From Clostridium transplantifaecale (GTDB lineage Bacteria; Bacillota; Clostridia; Lachnospirales; Lachnospiraceae): DNA of 64,000 nucleotides. The position numbers and the translations under genes were made by a program. Numbering within the stretch: position 1 is the first letter of the stretch; every line of letters begins with the position of its first letter. The DNA is taken from positions 488,489-552,488 of the forward strand of contig NZ_UYZY01000004.1 of NCBI RefSeq assembly GCF_900626075.1, in the 5' to 3' direction. Shown here piece after piece: positions 27,062 through 36,826 of this stretch. The notes below the pieces were generated by a model. That model ran no database searches. It had not been told where the DNA came from and saw only the letters and a program-made list of their open reading frames with translations.

Positions 27062-28147
27062 ATGAGCAGAGTCTACAATTTTTCGGCAGGTCCGGCCATT
27101 CTGCCGGAAGAAGTACTGAAAGAAGCAGCCGTTGAGATGATGGATTACAATGGCAGTGGCATGTCCGTTATGGAGATGAGCCACAGATCAAAGGATTTCC
27201 AGGATATTATCGACGACGCTGAAAAAGATCTGCGCGAACTGATGAATATTCCCGACAATTACAAAGTATTATTTGTACAGGGAGGCGGACACGTACAGTT
27301 TGCCATGGTCCCGATGAATCTGATGAAGAACAAAGTCGGCGACTATATCATCACAGGCCAGTGGGCAAAGAAAGCATATTCGGAGGCTAAGCTGTTTGGC
27401 ACGGCGAATGCGGTTGCATCAAGCGCCGACAAGACATTCAGCTACATTCCGGACTGTTCGGATCTGCCTATCGATGAGAATGCGGATTACGTTTATATCT
27501 GCCTGAACAACACAATTTATGGTACCGTATACCATGAACTTCCAAACACCAAGGGAAAACCCCTGGTGGCCGATATCTCCTCATGTTTTCTCTCAGAACC
27601 GATCGATGTAAGTAAATTTGGCATTTTATGGGGCGGCGTACAGAAGAACGTAGGGCCGGCCGGTGTTGCCATTGTGATTATCCGTGAAGACCTGATTACG
27701 GAGGATGTACTTCCCGGTACACCTACGATGCTGCGCTACAAGACATATGCGGACAGTGATTCCCTTTACAACACACCGCCGACCTATACGATTTATATGT
27801 GCGGCAAGGTGTTCAAGTGGCTGAAGAAGATGGGCGGCCTGGAAGTAATGAAGGAGCGCAATGAGAAAAAAGCGAAGATCCTTTACGATTTCCTGGATGA
27901 GAGCGCTCTGTTTAAAGGCACGGTAGAGAAGAAGGACCGTTCCCTGATGAACGTACCGTTCGTGACGGGAGATGAAGAGATGGATGCCCTGTTTGTCAAA
28001 GAGGCAAAGGCAGCCGGATTTGTAAACTTAAAGGGACACCGCACGGTAGGCGGTATGAGGGCCAGCATTTATAATGCCATGCCAATCGAAGGCGTCGAGA
28101 AGCTGGTGGAGTTTATGCGTGAATTTGAGAAGAATCACGCGAAGTAA
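27062..28147 (+). CDS. serC: Phosphoserine aminotransferase
   Basis: PLP enzyme converting 3-phosphohydroxypyruvate to phosphoserine. The 361-residue chain starts with YNFSAGPAILPEEVL, typical of SerC, and carries the PLP-binding Lys in WGGVQKNVGPAG. The C-terminal GGMRASIYNAMPIEGVEKLVEFM is also conserved. GAGGAGG precedes ATG. It is 26 bp upstream of serA, so the first two steps of serine synthesis are co-transcribed. Confidence 0.97.
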   Translation: MSRVYNFSAGPAILPEEVLKEAAVEMMDYNGSGMSVMEMSHRSKDFQDIIDDAEKDLRELMNIPDNYKVLFVQGGGHVQFAMVPMNLMKNKVGDYIITGQWAKKAYSEAKLFGTANAVASSADKTFSYIPDCSDLPIDENADYVYICLNNTIYGTVYHELPNTKGKPLVADISSCFLSEPIDVSKFGILWGGVQKNVGPAGVAIVIIREDLITEDVLPGTPTMLRYKTYADSDSLYNTPPTYTIYMCGKVFKWLKKMGGLEVMKERNEKKAKILYDFLDESALFKGTVEKKDRSLMNVPFVTGDEEMDALFVKEAKAAGFVNLKGHRTVGGMRASIYNAMPIEGVEKLVEFMREFEKNHAK

Positions 28148-28173
28148 TCGATGAGACGGAGGACGCAACTGAT

Positions 28174-29343
28174 ATGAAAAAGAGAAAGATACATTGCCTC
28201 AATCCGATTTCCAAATACGGAACCGGGTTGTTACCTGAAGAATATGAGATGACGGACTCTGCGGCTGAGGCCGACGGAATCCTTGTAAGAAGCGCCTCCA
28301 TGCACGAGATGGAGTTCTCGGAGAACCTCCGGGCCGTGGCGCGTGCAGGGGCCGGCGTGAACAACATCCCTCTGGATGCCTGTGCGGAGCGCGGTATCGT
28401 CGTATTCAATACACCGGGTGCGAACGCAAACGGAGTGAAGGAGCTGGTGATTGCAGGCCTTATGCTGTCTGCCCGCGATATTGCCGGAGGAATCGGCTGG
28501 TGTAAACAGGAGAAAGAAAACCCGGACATCGCAAAAGACGTTGAAAAGGCGAAAAAGGCATTTGCCGGCACCGAGATTAAGGGCAAAAAGCTGGGCGTAA
28601 TCGGCCTCGGCGCGATCGGCGCGGAGGTTGCTAATGCGGCGGCAGCGCTGGGAATGGAAGTTTACGGATACGATCCTTTTATTTCCGTAAGCGCAGCCTG
28701 GATGCTTTCAAGGGATGTAAAACACATCATGTCGGCCGATATTATTTACAAAGAGTGCGATTACATAACCGTTCACGTTCCGCTTCTCGACGGAACGAGA
28801 CAGATGATTAATAAGACCACTATGGCGGATATGAAGGACGGCGTTGTCATCCTGAACTTTGCAAGGGATCTGCTTGTAAATGACGATGATATGGCCGAAG
28901 CTCTGAAGTCCGGCAAGGTGAGACGCTATGTAACCGATTTCCCGAACCCGAAGGTTATGGCTATGGAGCATTCCATCGTTACGCCTCACTTGGGCGCGTC
29001 CACGGAAGAGTCCGAGGATAACTGCGCCGCTATGGCGGTAAAAGAGATGATGGATTATCTCAATAACGGCAATATCAAGAATTCGGTTAACTATCCCGAC
29101 TGTGATATGGGTGTGTGCTCCTCGTTAAACCGTGTGGCTCTGCTGCATATGAATGTTCCGAACATGATCGGCCAGATTTCTGCAATCCTGGCTGCCGCCG
29201 ACATGAATATTGCCAACATGACCAACAAGAGCAAGGATAAATATGCCTACACACTGATTGATCTGGAGACGGAGCTGGATGATCTGACACGCCAGAAACT
29301 GAATGCGATCAAAGGCATGATGCGTGTGCGCGTAATCAGATAA
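28174..29343 (+). CDS. serA: D-3-phosphoglycerate dehydrogenase with ACT domain
   Basis: Oxidises 3-phosphoglycerate to 3-phosphohydroxypyruvate. The 389-residue protein has a split catalytic domain and a Rossmann domain with GVIGLGAIGAEVANAA. Catalytic residues fall in NFARDLLVND and TPHLGASTEESEDNCA. A C-terminal ACT domain (about 318-389, MNVPNMIGQISAILAAADMNI) should sense serine. The lack of the extra intervening domain marks the short type. Confidence 0.95.
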   Translation: MKKRKIHCLNPISKYGTGLLPEEYEMTDSAAEADGILVRSASMHEMEFSENLRAVARAGAGVNNIPLDACAERGIVVFNTPGANANGVKELVIAGLMLSARDIAGGIGWCKQEKENPDIAKDVEKAKKAFAGTEIKGKKLGVIGLGAIGAEVANAAAALGMEVYGYDPFISVSAAWMLSRDVKHIMSADIIYKECDYITVHVPLLDGTRQMINKTTMADMKDGVVILNFARDLLVNDDDMAEALKSGKVRRYVTDFPNPKVMAMEHSIVTPHLGASTEESEDNCAAMAVKEMMDYLNNGNIKNSVNYPDCDMGVCSSLNRVALLHMNVPNMIGQISAILAAADMNIANMTNKSKDKYAYTLIDLETELDDLTRQKLNAIKGMMRVRVIR

Positions 29344-29429
29344 TTGTTGATGAATGCAGGATACGCCGGAGCGGCAGCTTGATAAAGAGCGGCCGCCCCG
29401 GTATTTTTGATGATGAAGGAGGAAGAAAA

Positions 29430-30743
29430 ATGGCCGGTATTAAACCGTTTTACTGCATGCGGCCCGCCGCAGAATTCGCGTCGAGGGTGGCGGCCCTGCC
29501 CTATGATGTTTACAACAGAGAAGAGGCTAAGTCAGAGGTGGAGAGAGAACCCCTCTCCTTTTTAAGAATCGACAGGGCGGAAACGTCTTTTCCGGACGAA
29601 GTGGATACCTATGATGAGCGCGTTTACGCCAGAGCCAGGGAGCTTATGGCCCAGATGGAAGAGGAAGGGATTTTTGTGACCGAAGAGGTTCCCTGCTACT
29701 ATCTCTATGAGCTTACGATGGACGGCCATACCCAGACCGGTATCACGGCCTGTTCATCGGTGGATGACTATTTGAACCAGATAGTGAAAAAACATGAGAA
29801 CACCAGGGCGGATAAAGAGGTGGACCGCATCAGGCACGTTGATGTGACGGATGCCCAGACAGGCCCTATTTTTCTCGCTTACCGGGCCAGCAGCGTAATA
29901 AAGAAACTGGAAGAAGAGGTGAAAAAGGAAGAAGCTCTTTATGACTTTACTTCCCCTGACGGAGTGCGCCACAGAGTATTCAAAATTGCGCGCCCGGAAT
30001 GGGTAAGCGCGATCACGGAAGAATTTTCCCATATTCCCTATACCTACATAGCGGACGGACATCACCGTGCGGCCTCGGCCGTGAAGGTGGCATTAAAGAG
30101 GCGGGAGGAGCATCCGGAATACACGGGGGAGGAAGAGTTTAATTATTTCCTTTCCGTGCTGTTCCCGGATGACGAACTCCAGATCCTGTCCTATAACAGG
30201 GTGGTAAAGGATTTGAACGGACTTGGAACGCAGGAATTTCTCGCTCAGGTACAGGAGTCATTTGAGATAACCGGAAAAATTGAGAGGAAGGCTGAGAATA
30301 CCGCCGGGAAAACGGCCAAAAATACAGTGAACACCGAAAACGCCGGATGCGATGCATGCTCCGGGAAAATTCCTGCCCGCAAAGGTGAAATCTGCATGCT
30401 GCTTGACGGCGCCTGGTATACGCTGAAAGCCAGAGAGAGCATAATGACCGCAGATCCGGTGAAAGGTCTGGATGTTTCACTCTTACAGGAACATCTTTTA
30501 ACCCCAGTCCTCGGAATCGGAGATCCGAGGACAGATAAGAGAATCGAGTTTATCGGGGGAATCCGGGGCACGAAGGAGCTGGAGAGGCGGGTGGATACCG
30601 ACATGGCAGTTGCCTTTTCGATGTATCCGACCTCTATGGCCGAGCTTTTGTCCGTTGCGGACGCAGGCCTTCTGATGCCTCCCAAATCCACCTGGTTTGA
30701 GCCGAAGCTGCGCAGCGGGCTGTTTATCCATAAGCTTTCATAA
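29430..30743 (+). CDS. DUF1015 protein, serine-pathway associated
   Basis: A 437-residue cytoplasmic protein of the DUF1015 family. Its conserved motifs are HENTRADKEVDRIRH (about 122-136) and TYIADGHHRAASA with Asp209, His211, His212 and Arg213. DGHHR is also the active-site style of ParB/SerK-like serine kinases, so a phosphoserine or serine phosphotransfer role is plausible but unproven. A Lys/Asn/Ala-rich insertion lies near 290-315. The start has GGAGG upstream. It directly follows serC-serA, and no phosphoserine phosphatase gene is present in the cluster. Its stop lies 2 bases from the stop of the opposing gene. Confidence 0.85.
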   Translation: MAGIKPFYCMRPAAEFASRVAALPYDVYNREEAKSEVEREPLSFLRIDRAETSFPDEVDTYDERVYARARELMAQMEEEGIFVTEEVPCYYLYELTMDGHTQTGITACSSVDDYLNQIVKKHENTRADKEVDRIRHVDVTDAQTGPIFLAYRASSVIKKLEEEVKKEEALYDFTSPDGVRHRVFKIARPEWVSAITEEFSHIPYTYIADGHHRAASAVKVALKRREEHPEYTGEEEFNYFLSVLFPDDELQILSYNRVVKDLNGLGTQEFLAQVQESFEITGKIERKAENTAGKTAKNTVNTENAGCDACSGKIPARKGEICMLLDGAWYTLKARESIMTADPVKGLDVSLLQEHLLTPVLGIGDPRTDKRIEFIGGIRGTKELERRVDTDMAVAFSMYPTSMAELLSVADAGLLMPPKSTWFEPKLRSGLFIHKLS

Positions 30744-30745
30744 AA

Positions 30746-32020
30746 CTATTGAGTGACCTCACCCACAGCCGGATCCTTCATCTGGTAGATTCGGGACCAT
30801 TCCTTGGTGCCGTCCACCTTGACGGTTTCGCTGCGGTTGACGCTCAGAAACTTGATAATTTCATAGCAGTCGATCCAAATTTCGTTGTTTCCCTCTTTCT
30901 GGGATTCATCGAAAATAAGCTGGATACCGAAATGCAGGTGCGATTCGTCGATATTGTTCGTATTTTCCGTTGCGCTGTATCCGGTCCGGCCCAGGTATCC
31001 GACCACATCGCCGGCCGTGACAATACTGCCTTCCTTAAGGTTACCCTGATATGGGTAATCCTTGCGCAGATGGGCATAATAGTAATAACGTTTTTTGTCA
31101 AAGCTTCTGATGCCCAGACGCCAGCCTCCGTACTGGTTCCAGCCGATAGCTTCCACATAACCGGATTCGACCGCAATGACCGGCGTTCCCGTCTGGCCCA
31201 TCATATCGTGGCCCAGGTGCTGTCTCCGGTAACCGTAGGAGCGGGACACACCAAAATCGTCGTAGTGGCTGTAGGGAAAGTTTTTGGCCAGTGGATGAAA
31301 TGCCTTAAGGCCGTATTTGGTCACCCAGACTTTCCGTTCGCCGTTCGGCGCAACCGGCTCCACATAAGGTGTTTCTTTATCGGCTGTATTCTGATTCTCG
31401 CTGCCGTCCTGTGATGCCCCCGGATCTCCTTCATTGATCTGGGTATCGGACAGGGCGAAGGCGGGAGCTTCCGATTCCGGGATCTGGATTTCATAATATC
31501 CGACGAGCCCTCCCAGAACGGCATTATATGCCTCAAGGTAATAGGGATAATATTTGAGATCTTTTGTGATTTCATCCATGGAGGTGCCGTTTTTAAGCTG
31601 CTCGGCCAATTTGTCCATATCGGAGGAGGAAAAACGTGAGAAATCGCCTCCATAACTGGCTCCGAGACAGGAGAGCAGTTCAATCCAGTTTAAATGGATA
31701 TCCTGCTGGCAGGTGGCTACGTCATAGCGGAAAGCCTGTGTCATGGCATCGGCTGAAACATCAAAATCCACCCATTTGATATAATCTTTTGTTCCCTTAC
31801 CGCTTTTGGGGCCTTCCTCTTCATTGCGGAACATGGAGAAAAGACCGCCGGAAAATGGGGAGGCTGAAGCGGATACTCCTTTTTGGCCCGTAATCCACCC
31901 TGCGAGCAGAAAAAGAACGGCCATAGCTTCAAGTCCGATGATAATCCCGGTTCGTCGTTTATGTAGAAAGAGAAGTAGCCGGTCGGCTCCGGCCGTTACT
32001 TTTTTAATAAATCGGTTCAA
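30746..32020 (-). CDS. Membrane-anchored M23 (LytM) peptidase-like protein
   Basis: A 424-residue protein starting at TTG, with AAAGGGG 9 bases upstream. An N-terminal membrane helix (about residues 25-45) is followed by a helical region and a C-terminal M23 domain. The zinc motif HLGHDMMG and the later HLHFG are intact, along with GTPVIAVESGYVEAIG, so endopeptidase activity on peptidoglycan is possible. The region between the M23 motifs is extended (ENTNNID). The frame continues open upstream to 32086 without a site. Confidence 0.85.
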   Translation of the reverse strand: MNRFIKKVTAGADRLLLFLHKRRTGIIIGLEAMAVLFLLAGWITGQKGVSASASPFSGGLFSMFRNEEEGPKSGKGTKDYIKWVDFDVSADAMTQAFRYDVATCQQDIHLNWIELLSCLGASYGGDFSRFSSSDMDKLAEQLKNGTSMDEITKDLKYYPYYLEAYNAVLGGLVGYYEIQIPESEAPAFALSDTQINEGDPGASQDGSENQNTADKETPYVEPVAPNGERKVWVTKYGLKAFHPLAKNFPYSHYDDFGVSRSYGYRRQHLGHDMMGQTGTPVIAVESGYVEAIGWNQYGGWRLGIRSFDKKRYYYYAHLRKDYPYQGNLKEGSIVTAGDVVGYLGRTGYSATENTNNIDESHLHFGIQLIFDESQKEGNNEIWIDCYEIIKFLSVNRSETVKVDGTKEWSRIYQMKDPAVGEVTQ

Positions 32021-32223
32021 ACGGATTCCCCTTTCACAAATATCATGACACTGTCCGGGCGCGGATGCCCCAGGGTTGTCTCGCAAAATTTATGGCGTCA
32101 GAGTCCCTTGTCATAAAGCTTCCGTGCAGTAAAAACCTGAAAAAAGTGTCTCTTATGATCATATGTGAAGAAAAGACGGAATATACCGTGAACTATGAAG
32201 AAAAAGAAAGGCGTGATTGACAG

Positions 32224-32718
32224 ATGGAAGAGAATAGAACAGAAAATAAAATGCAGGAAAATCAGAACGGAGAAAAGCAGGGCGAAGAAAAGGAGGGCGG
32301 CACATACGCGGATATTTATGCGGAGGGCGGCGCCCTTGGCCCGGATGCGGTGGATTTCAGGGATAAAATCGGTATGGAAACCCTGGAGCGGCGGCCCGGA
32401 TATGCAAAATGCGAGATAGAGATTAAACCGTGGCATTTGAATGTGCTGGGCGTAATTCACGGAGGCGTCCTTTTTTCCCTGGCCGACACGGTTTCCGGCA
32501 CGGCAGCGGCGGCATCCGGCGAATACAGGGTGACAACGGTGAGCGGTAATATCAATTATCTGCGGGCGGGAAAAAATACGTCTAAAATTACGGCGGAAGC
32601 AGTGGAAGTGAAAAACGGGAAAACATTTTCCGTATGCGATGCAAAGATTTTTGATGATAAGGGCGCGCTTCTGGCAACCACTACCATGACATTTTACCAT
32701 CTGCTCCCGAGAGGATAG
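32224..32718 (+). CDS. PaaI-type hotdog-fold thioesterase
   Basis: A 164-residue protein. Residues 1-40 are a hydrophilic Glu/Asn-rich tail not typical of the family. The hotdog domain follows, with the signature HLNVLGVIHGGVLFSLADTVSGTAAAA, whose HGG and Asp form the thioesterase active site. It probably hydrolyses a small acyl-CoA. Starts at 32224 or at the next Met (32251) are both possible because the ribosome site is weak. A terminator follows at 32787. Confidence 0.85.
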   Translation: MEENRTENKMQENQNGEKQGEEKEGGTYADIYAEGGALGPDAVDFRDKIGMETLERRPGYAKCEIEIKPWHLNVLGVIHGGVLFSLADTVSGTAAAASGEYRVTTVSGNINYLRAGKNTSKITAEAVEVKNGKTFSVCDAKIFDDKGALLATTTMTFYHLLPRG

Positions 32719-32786
32719 GCGGGAAGTGACGCTCACTGCATTTGAGATACTAAAAGGATGCGCGGGATATTGCCTGTGAACATTGA

Positions 32787-32834
32787 CACAAAAGTCTGCA
32801 ATTCTTCCTGGGGAAGAAAATGCAGGCTTTTGTG
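32787..32834 (+). terminator. Terminator after the thioesterase gene
   Basis: CACAAAAGTCTGCA pairs with TGCAGGCTTTTGTG around a 20-base loop. The A and T blocks within the stem could support termination on either strand. Confidence 0.7.
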
Positions 32835-32887
32835 ATTGAGCGGCAATCAAAAGTCCGCGAAGCGGGGATGCCGTTGTTTGCACGATA

Positions 32888-33700
32888 TTAAAGCTCGATT
32901 ACGGTTTTGTCATCCGGCACAAAGAGATTCCCATGATAATAGGCAGCCCCTTCTTTCGTGTAGAGCTCCCGTCGTTCTTTGATGGTTTTATCTTCCGTAT
33001 GCCAGAGGATCAGGGAAGGGATACGGAGACGCTCCGCCAGCTCGCAGGCCTCTTTTACCGTGCTGTGATGTTTTTCATAGGGCTTATAGCTCTCCCTGTC
33101 GCCATAGAGGCAGAACGCCTCGTGTAAGAGCCAGCTGCTGCCCAGGGCATAGCTTTCACACTGGGGATTCAGCGGTTCATCCCCGGCGCAGCACAGTTTC
33201 CTTCCGTCTGAAAGAATAGCGGTGAAACCGAACTGTCTGGCCTTGGTGGAATGAATGTCGAAAAATGTGATGTTAAGCCCCAGAATTTCATATGTCTCCT
33301 GATCCTTTACCGGGATCAGGCGGATGCGGCCGCCTATCATGGAGTGGAATTTTTTCTGCATGGTAAGACGGCAGATAGTGCTTATGGTTTCGGGCAGTTC
33401 ATCGTGGCAGTAGATGTTTAAATCACCTTCGTAGACGCCCTTTTTCATTGCGGTTGCAATCATGCGTATCATCCAGACAATACCCAGGATGTGGTCGGTA
33501 TGTTCGTGGGTAATAAAAATGTGGTGTATTTTGGAGAGCGGGACATCCATGGATTCGAGGATGCCGAGAATACCGTTGCCTCCCCCTGCATCGACCATAA
33601 AGTACTCGCCATTTACCGCCTGAATGGCAAAACATGTATTATAGCATCGGGTGACGGCGGCGTTGCCTGTCCCGAAAACGTAGAGAAGCTCTTTTTCCAT
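32888..33700 (-). CDS. Metallo-beta-lactamase-fold hydrolase (RNase Z-like)
   Basis: A 270-residue soluble protein with the metal-binding motif THEHTDH, further ligand His in CHD and LWHTEDK near the C-terminus, and a GGGNG loop early on. The pattern is that of the RNase Z/arylsulfatase-like branch, but it lacks a clear exosite arm, so a tRNase Z role is uncertain. AAGGAGG lies before ATG. Confidence 0.8.
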   Translation of the reverse strand: MEKELLYVFGTGNAAVTRCYNTCFAIQAVNGEYFMVDAGGGNGILGILESMDVPLSKIHHIFITHEHTDHILGIVWMIRMIATAMKKGVYEGDLNIYCHDELPETISTICRLTMQKKFHSMIGGRIRLIPVKDQETYEILGLNITFFDIHSTKARQFGFTAILSDGRKLCCAGDEPLNPQCESYALGSSWLLHEAFCLYGDRESYKPYEKHHSTVKEACELAERLRIPSLILWHTEDKTIKERRELYTKEGAAYYHGNLFVPDDKTVIEL

Positions 33701-33854
33701 GGTGAAACCTCCTTGCCGGTAGAAATATTGTAATAACTTTATTTTTTTCCCATCTTATGATACTATAAACCTATCATAAAAGCAATCGGACAGGTGTTTA
33801 CATGCTTTACCGCATCCTTTTAACTGTGAGGAGGAATGGAACGCCGGGCCTGTA

Positions 33855-33993
33855 GTTACTGTTCACTCCGTGCACAGTGACACGCTCCGCGATGCACAGA
33901 AACGGCAAAAGCGCCGTTTCACGCCATGTAACTCGGGATTTTCACGAAAAAACGCGCGAAAACACCTCGCGGGACATTACCTGTGAACAGTAA
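33855..33993 (-). repeat. Small palindromic repeat family 2, full copy (inverted)
   Basis: The ends are GTTACTGTTCAC and GTGAACAGTAA. The interior, read on this strand, carries CGCTCCGCGATGCACAGAAA, a CGGGATTTTCACG stretch and AACACCTCGCGGG, matching the reverse complement of 2603-2756. It fills most of the 350-bp gap between the hydrolase promoter and fbp. Confidence 0.8.
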
Positions 33994-34050
33994 GGCCTGT
34001 ACGCAGGCATTTGCAGGACTGTCCGTCTGCTGGCAGGGGGGAAATGTAGA

Positions 34051-35988
34051 ATGAGAGATCTGGCATACCTGAAACTGATGTCACGTGAATATCCGACCGT
34101 TGAAGCGGCGTCAAGCGAGATTGTGAATCTGATGGCAATCTGCGGACTGCCGAAAGGGACAGAGTATTTTTTCAGCGATCTGCATGGGGAGTATGAGGCT
34201 TTTATCCATCTGCTCCGCAGTTCCTCCGGTATTATCCGCGAGAAGATTAAAGAGACATTCGGCCATATTATTTCAGAGGAAGATGAGATACAGCTGGCGA
34301 ACCTGATTTATTATCCGGACAGGCAGATTGCAAAGCTCAAACAGGAGCAGAGATACACAGAGGACTGGCAGAGGATTGCCCTCTACCGTCTTGTACAGAT
34401 CTGCAAGGAGGTTTCTTCCAAATACAGCCGTTCCAAGGTCCGCAAGAAGATGCCCCCGGAGTTTGCCTATGCGATCGATGAACTTCTCCATGTGGATTAC
34501 AACGATGACAACAAGAAGGTGTATTACAGTGAAATTATCCGCTCCATCATTGATATCGAGATGGCGGACAGCTTCATTATTGCCTTGTGCCGCCTGATTC
34601 AGAATCTGACTATCGATAATCTCCATATTATCGGTGATATTTTTGACAGAGGGCCGAGGGCTGATATTATTATGGAAGAGCTGATGCAGTTTCACGATGT
34701 GGATATCCAGTGGGGAAACCACGACATCTCCTGGATGGGGGCATCCACCGGCAATCCGGCCTGCATCTGCAGTGTATTAAGGATTGCAATCAGCTACAAT
34801 GGTTTCGACGTGCTGGAGGACGGCTATGGAATTAATATCAGACCACTCTCCATGTTTGCGGCCAAAGTATACCACGATGATCCGTGCGCGCGTTTTATGC
34901 CGCGTATTCTGGATCAGAATATCTATGATGCCGTGGATCCGGGACTGGCGGCTAAGATGCATAAGGCGATCGCCGTTATCCAGTTTAAAGTGGAGGGGCA
35001 GATTATCAAACGCCATCCCGAATATGAGATGGACAGCCGGATTCTTCTGACGGCTATTGATTATGAAAAGGGAACCGTTACAATAGAGGGAAAAGAGTAC
35101 CCGATGATGGACATGAACTTCCCGACCATCGATCCGGCCGACCCGCTGAAGCTTTCCCAGGAAGAGGAGGAGCTTTTACATACGCTGACGCTGTCATTCT
35201 GCCACAGCTCGCTTCTCCACAAGCATATTAAATTCCTGTACTCCAACGGCAGCATGTACAAGTGCTGCAATTCAAACCTGCTGTACCACGGATGTATCCC
35301 GATGAAGGAGGACGGCAGTTTTGACGAGATGGTGGTGGATGGAAGAGGCTACCGCGGAAAAGAACTGATGGATTTTATCGACAGACAGGTCAAGAATGCG
35401 TATTTTCTGCCAAACAGCGCCCCGGATAAAGAGGCGAGCCGCGATTTTATGTGGTACCTTTGGTGCGGCGCCAAGTCGCCTGTTTTTGGAAAAGACAAGA
35501 TGACCACGTTCGAACACTATTTTGTGGAGGACCGGGAAGCGTCCAGGGAGAAGATGAATCCCTATTATAAGCTGAGCGTCCAGGAGGAATACTGTGACAG
35601 GATACTGGAGGAATTTGGCCTTTTAACAACCGGTTCCCATATTATCAACGGCCATGTACCGGTGAAGATTAAGGACGGTGAAACTCCCATCAAGGCGGGA
35701 GGAAAGCTGTTTATTATTGATGGAGGACTCTCTAAAGCCTATCAGGGAACAACGGGGATTGCGGGATACACACTTATTTTTAATTCCAGGCATCTGGCCC
35801 TGGCGGAGCACAAGCCATTCGATCCGAAGAAAGAGAGCACGCCGCGCGTCAGCATTGTGGAGAAGATGCGTAAGAGAATCATGGTGGCCGATACGGACGA
35901 CGGAAAAGAACTGGCCCGGAGAATTGAAGACTTGAAAGAACTTGTGGCAGCTTACCGGAAGGGCGCCCTGAAGGAGAGAATCCGGTAA
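34051..35988 (+). CDS. fbp: Class III fructose-1,6-bisphosphatase
   Basis: Gluconeogenic phosphatase of the Firmicute-specific class III. The 645-residue protein shows the metallophosphatase motifs FFSDLHGEYEAF, GDIFDRGPRAD and WGNHDISWMG near residue 230, and a C-terminal HIINGHVPVKI. A G-rich ribosome site lies upstream. It is followed 30 bp later by a DUF1700 gene. Confidence 0.96.
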   Translation: MRDLAYLKLMSREYPTVEAASSEIVNLMAICGLPKGTEYFFSDLHGEYEAFIHLLRSSSGIIREKIKETFGHIISEEDEIQLANLIYYPDRQIAKLKQEQRYTEDWQRIALYRLVQICKEVSSKYSRSKVRKKMPPEFAYAIDELLHVDYNDDNKKVYYSEIIRSIIDIEMADSFIIALCRLIQNLTIDNLHIIGDIFDRGPRADIIMEELMQFHDVDIQWGNHDISWMGASTGNPACICSVLRIAISYNGFDVLEDGYGINIRPLSMFAAKVYHDDPCARFMPRILDQNIYDAVDPGLAAKMHKAIAVIQFKVEGQIIKRHPEYEMDSRILLTAIDYEKGTVTIEGKEYPMMDMNFPTIDPADPLKLSQEEEELLHTLTLSFCHSSLLHKHIKFLYSNGSMYKCCNSNLLYHGCIPMKEDGSFDEMVVDGRGYRGKELMDFIDRQVKNAYFLPNSAPDKEASRDFMWYLWCGAKSPVFGKDKMTTFEHYFVEDREASREKMNPYYKLSVQEEYCDRILEEFGLLTTGSHIINGHVPVKIKDGETPIKAGGKLFIIDGGLSKAYQGTTGIAGYTLIFNSRHLALAEHKPFDPKKESTPRVSIVEKMRKRIMVADTDDGKELARRIEDLKELVAAYRKGALKERIR

Positions 35989-36018
35989 GGCGGGCAGCCG
36001 CAGCATAAGGAGTGACAC

Positions 36019-36486
36019 ATGAGAAAATCAGAATTTTTACAGGAGCTTAAGGAAGCTCTGCAGGGGGAGGTTTCCGACAGAGTTTTGCAGGAGAACCTGA
36101 GATATTATGACAATTATATTTCTCAGGAGACATCCGCAGGACGCAGCGAGGAGGAAGTGATAGAGGAGATTGGCGGCCCAAGGCTGATCGCCAGGACAAT
36201 CATCGACAGCAGCGAGGCGGCCGGTGATATACCGGAACAGAGTGAAGGCTACTATGAGAGCCAGGGAGGCGGGTACCGGCAGCAGGAGAGCCGCAGCAGT
36301 TCGAGTTTCCACTATTTTGATCTGACTAAGTGGTATTGGAAACTTCTGCTTCTGGTGGTAGTGGGTCTTTTTATGTTTCTCGTCATCACGGTACTTGGCG
36401 GGATATTCGCCCTGTTGATGCGCTTTGCGGGTCCGCTGATTCTGATTTGGCTGATTTATACGTTTATTAAGGGGATGAAAAGATAA
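36019..36486 (+). CDS. DUF1700/HAAS-type membrane protein
   Basis: A 155-residue protein. The N-terminal 65 residues are the helical HAAS-like domain (FLQELKEALQGEVSDRVLQENLRYYDNYI, then EEVIEEIGGPRLIARTII). A Gly/Ser/Gln-rich linker and two membrane helices (about 108-150) follow. Such proteins usually work with a PadR-type regulator, which is absent here. AAGGAG precedes ATG. It may be co-transcribed with fbp. Confidence 0.8.
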   Translation: MRKSEFLQELKEALQGEVSDRVLQENLRYYDNYISQETSAGRSEEEVIEEIGGPRLIARTIIDSSEAAGDIPEQSEGYYESQGGGYRQQESRSSSSFHYFDLTKWYWKLLLLVVVGLFMFLVITVLGGIFALLMRFAGPLILIWLIYTFIKGMKR

Positions 36487-36537
36487 GAAATAGAAAATAA
36501 GAAATACAAGAATTCAGGAAGATATGATTATGAGAAA

Positions 36538-36582
36538 AGCCGCTGCCGGGATTGTGAGGGAGGTATCCGGGCAGCGGCTGTT
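36538..36582 (+). terminator. Terminator after the DUF1700 gene
   Basis: AGCCGCTGCC pairs with GGCAGCGGCT, followed by GTTT. A second hairpin with GGCGGTGA and TCACCGCC arms lies just downstream at about 36592-36627. Confidence 0.6.
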
Positions 36583-36656
36583 TCCGAGTGGCGGTGAGAA
36601 ACAGGCATAAGGCATTTTCACCGCCGCAAACATGTTGAGGTATATTTTAAATACAT

Positions 36657-36703
36657 AAAAAGAGCATCAAGCTGCCTTCTTCGGCTGACTGAATGCTCTT
36701 TTT
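36657..36703 (-). terminator. Terminator of the tRNA-Gln gene
   Basis: Read on the minus strand, AAAAAGAGCAT pairs with ATGCTCTTTTT just past the tRNA 3' end. Confidence 0.75.
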
Positions 36704-36707
36704 GAAG

Positions 36708-36780
36708 CTGGGCCACAAGGATTCGAACCTTGAAAATGACGGAGTCAGAGTCCGTTGCCTTACCATTTGGCGATGGCCCA
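36708..36780 (-). tRNA. tRNA-Gln (anticodon CUG)
   Basis: Folds into a standard cloverleaf. Acceptor arms are TGGGCCA and TGGCCCA. The anticodon stem ACGGA/TCCGT encloses the loop CTCTGAC, giving anticodon CTG, which reads CAG. The T-arm contains GGTTCGAATCC. The CCA end is not encoded. The gene stands alone rather than in a tRNA cluster. Confidence 0.95.
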
Positions 36781-36797
36781 ATGAAATAACGATCTGT

Positions 36798-36826
36798 ATT
36801 ATACTTCGGGAAATGGGAGATGTCAA
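36798..36826 (-). promoter_or_regulatory. Consensus promoter of the tRNA-Gln gene
   Basis: On the minus strand TTGACA (36826-36821) and TATAAT (36803-36798) are separated by 17 bases and end about 17 bp upstream of the tRNA. Confidence 0.88.
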
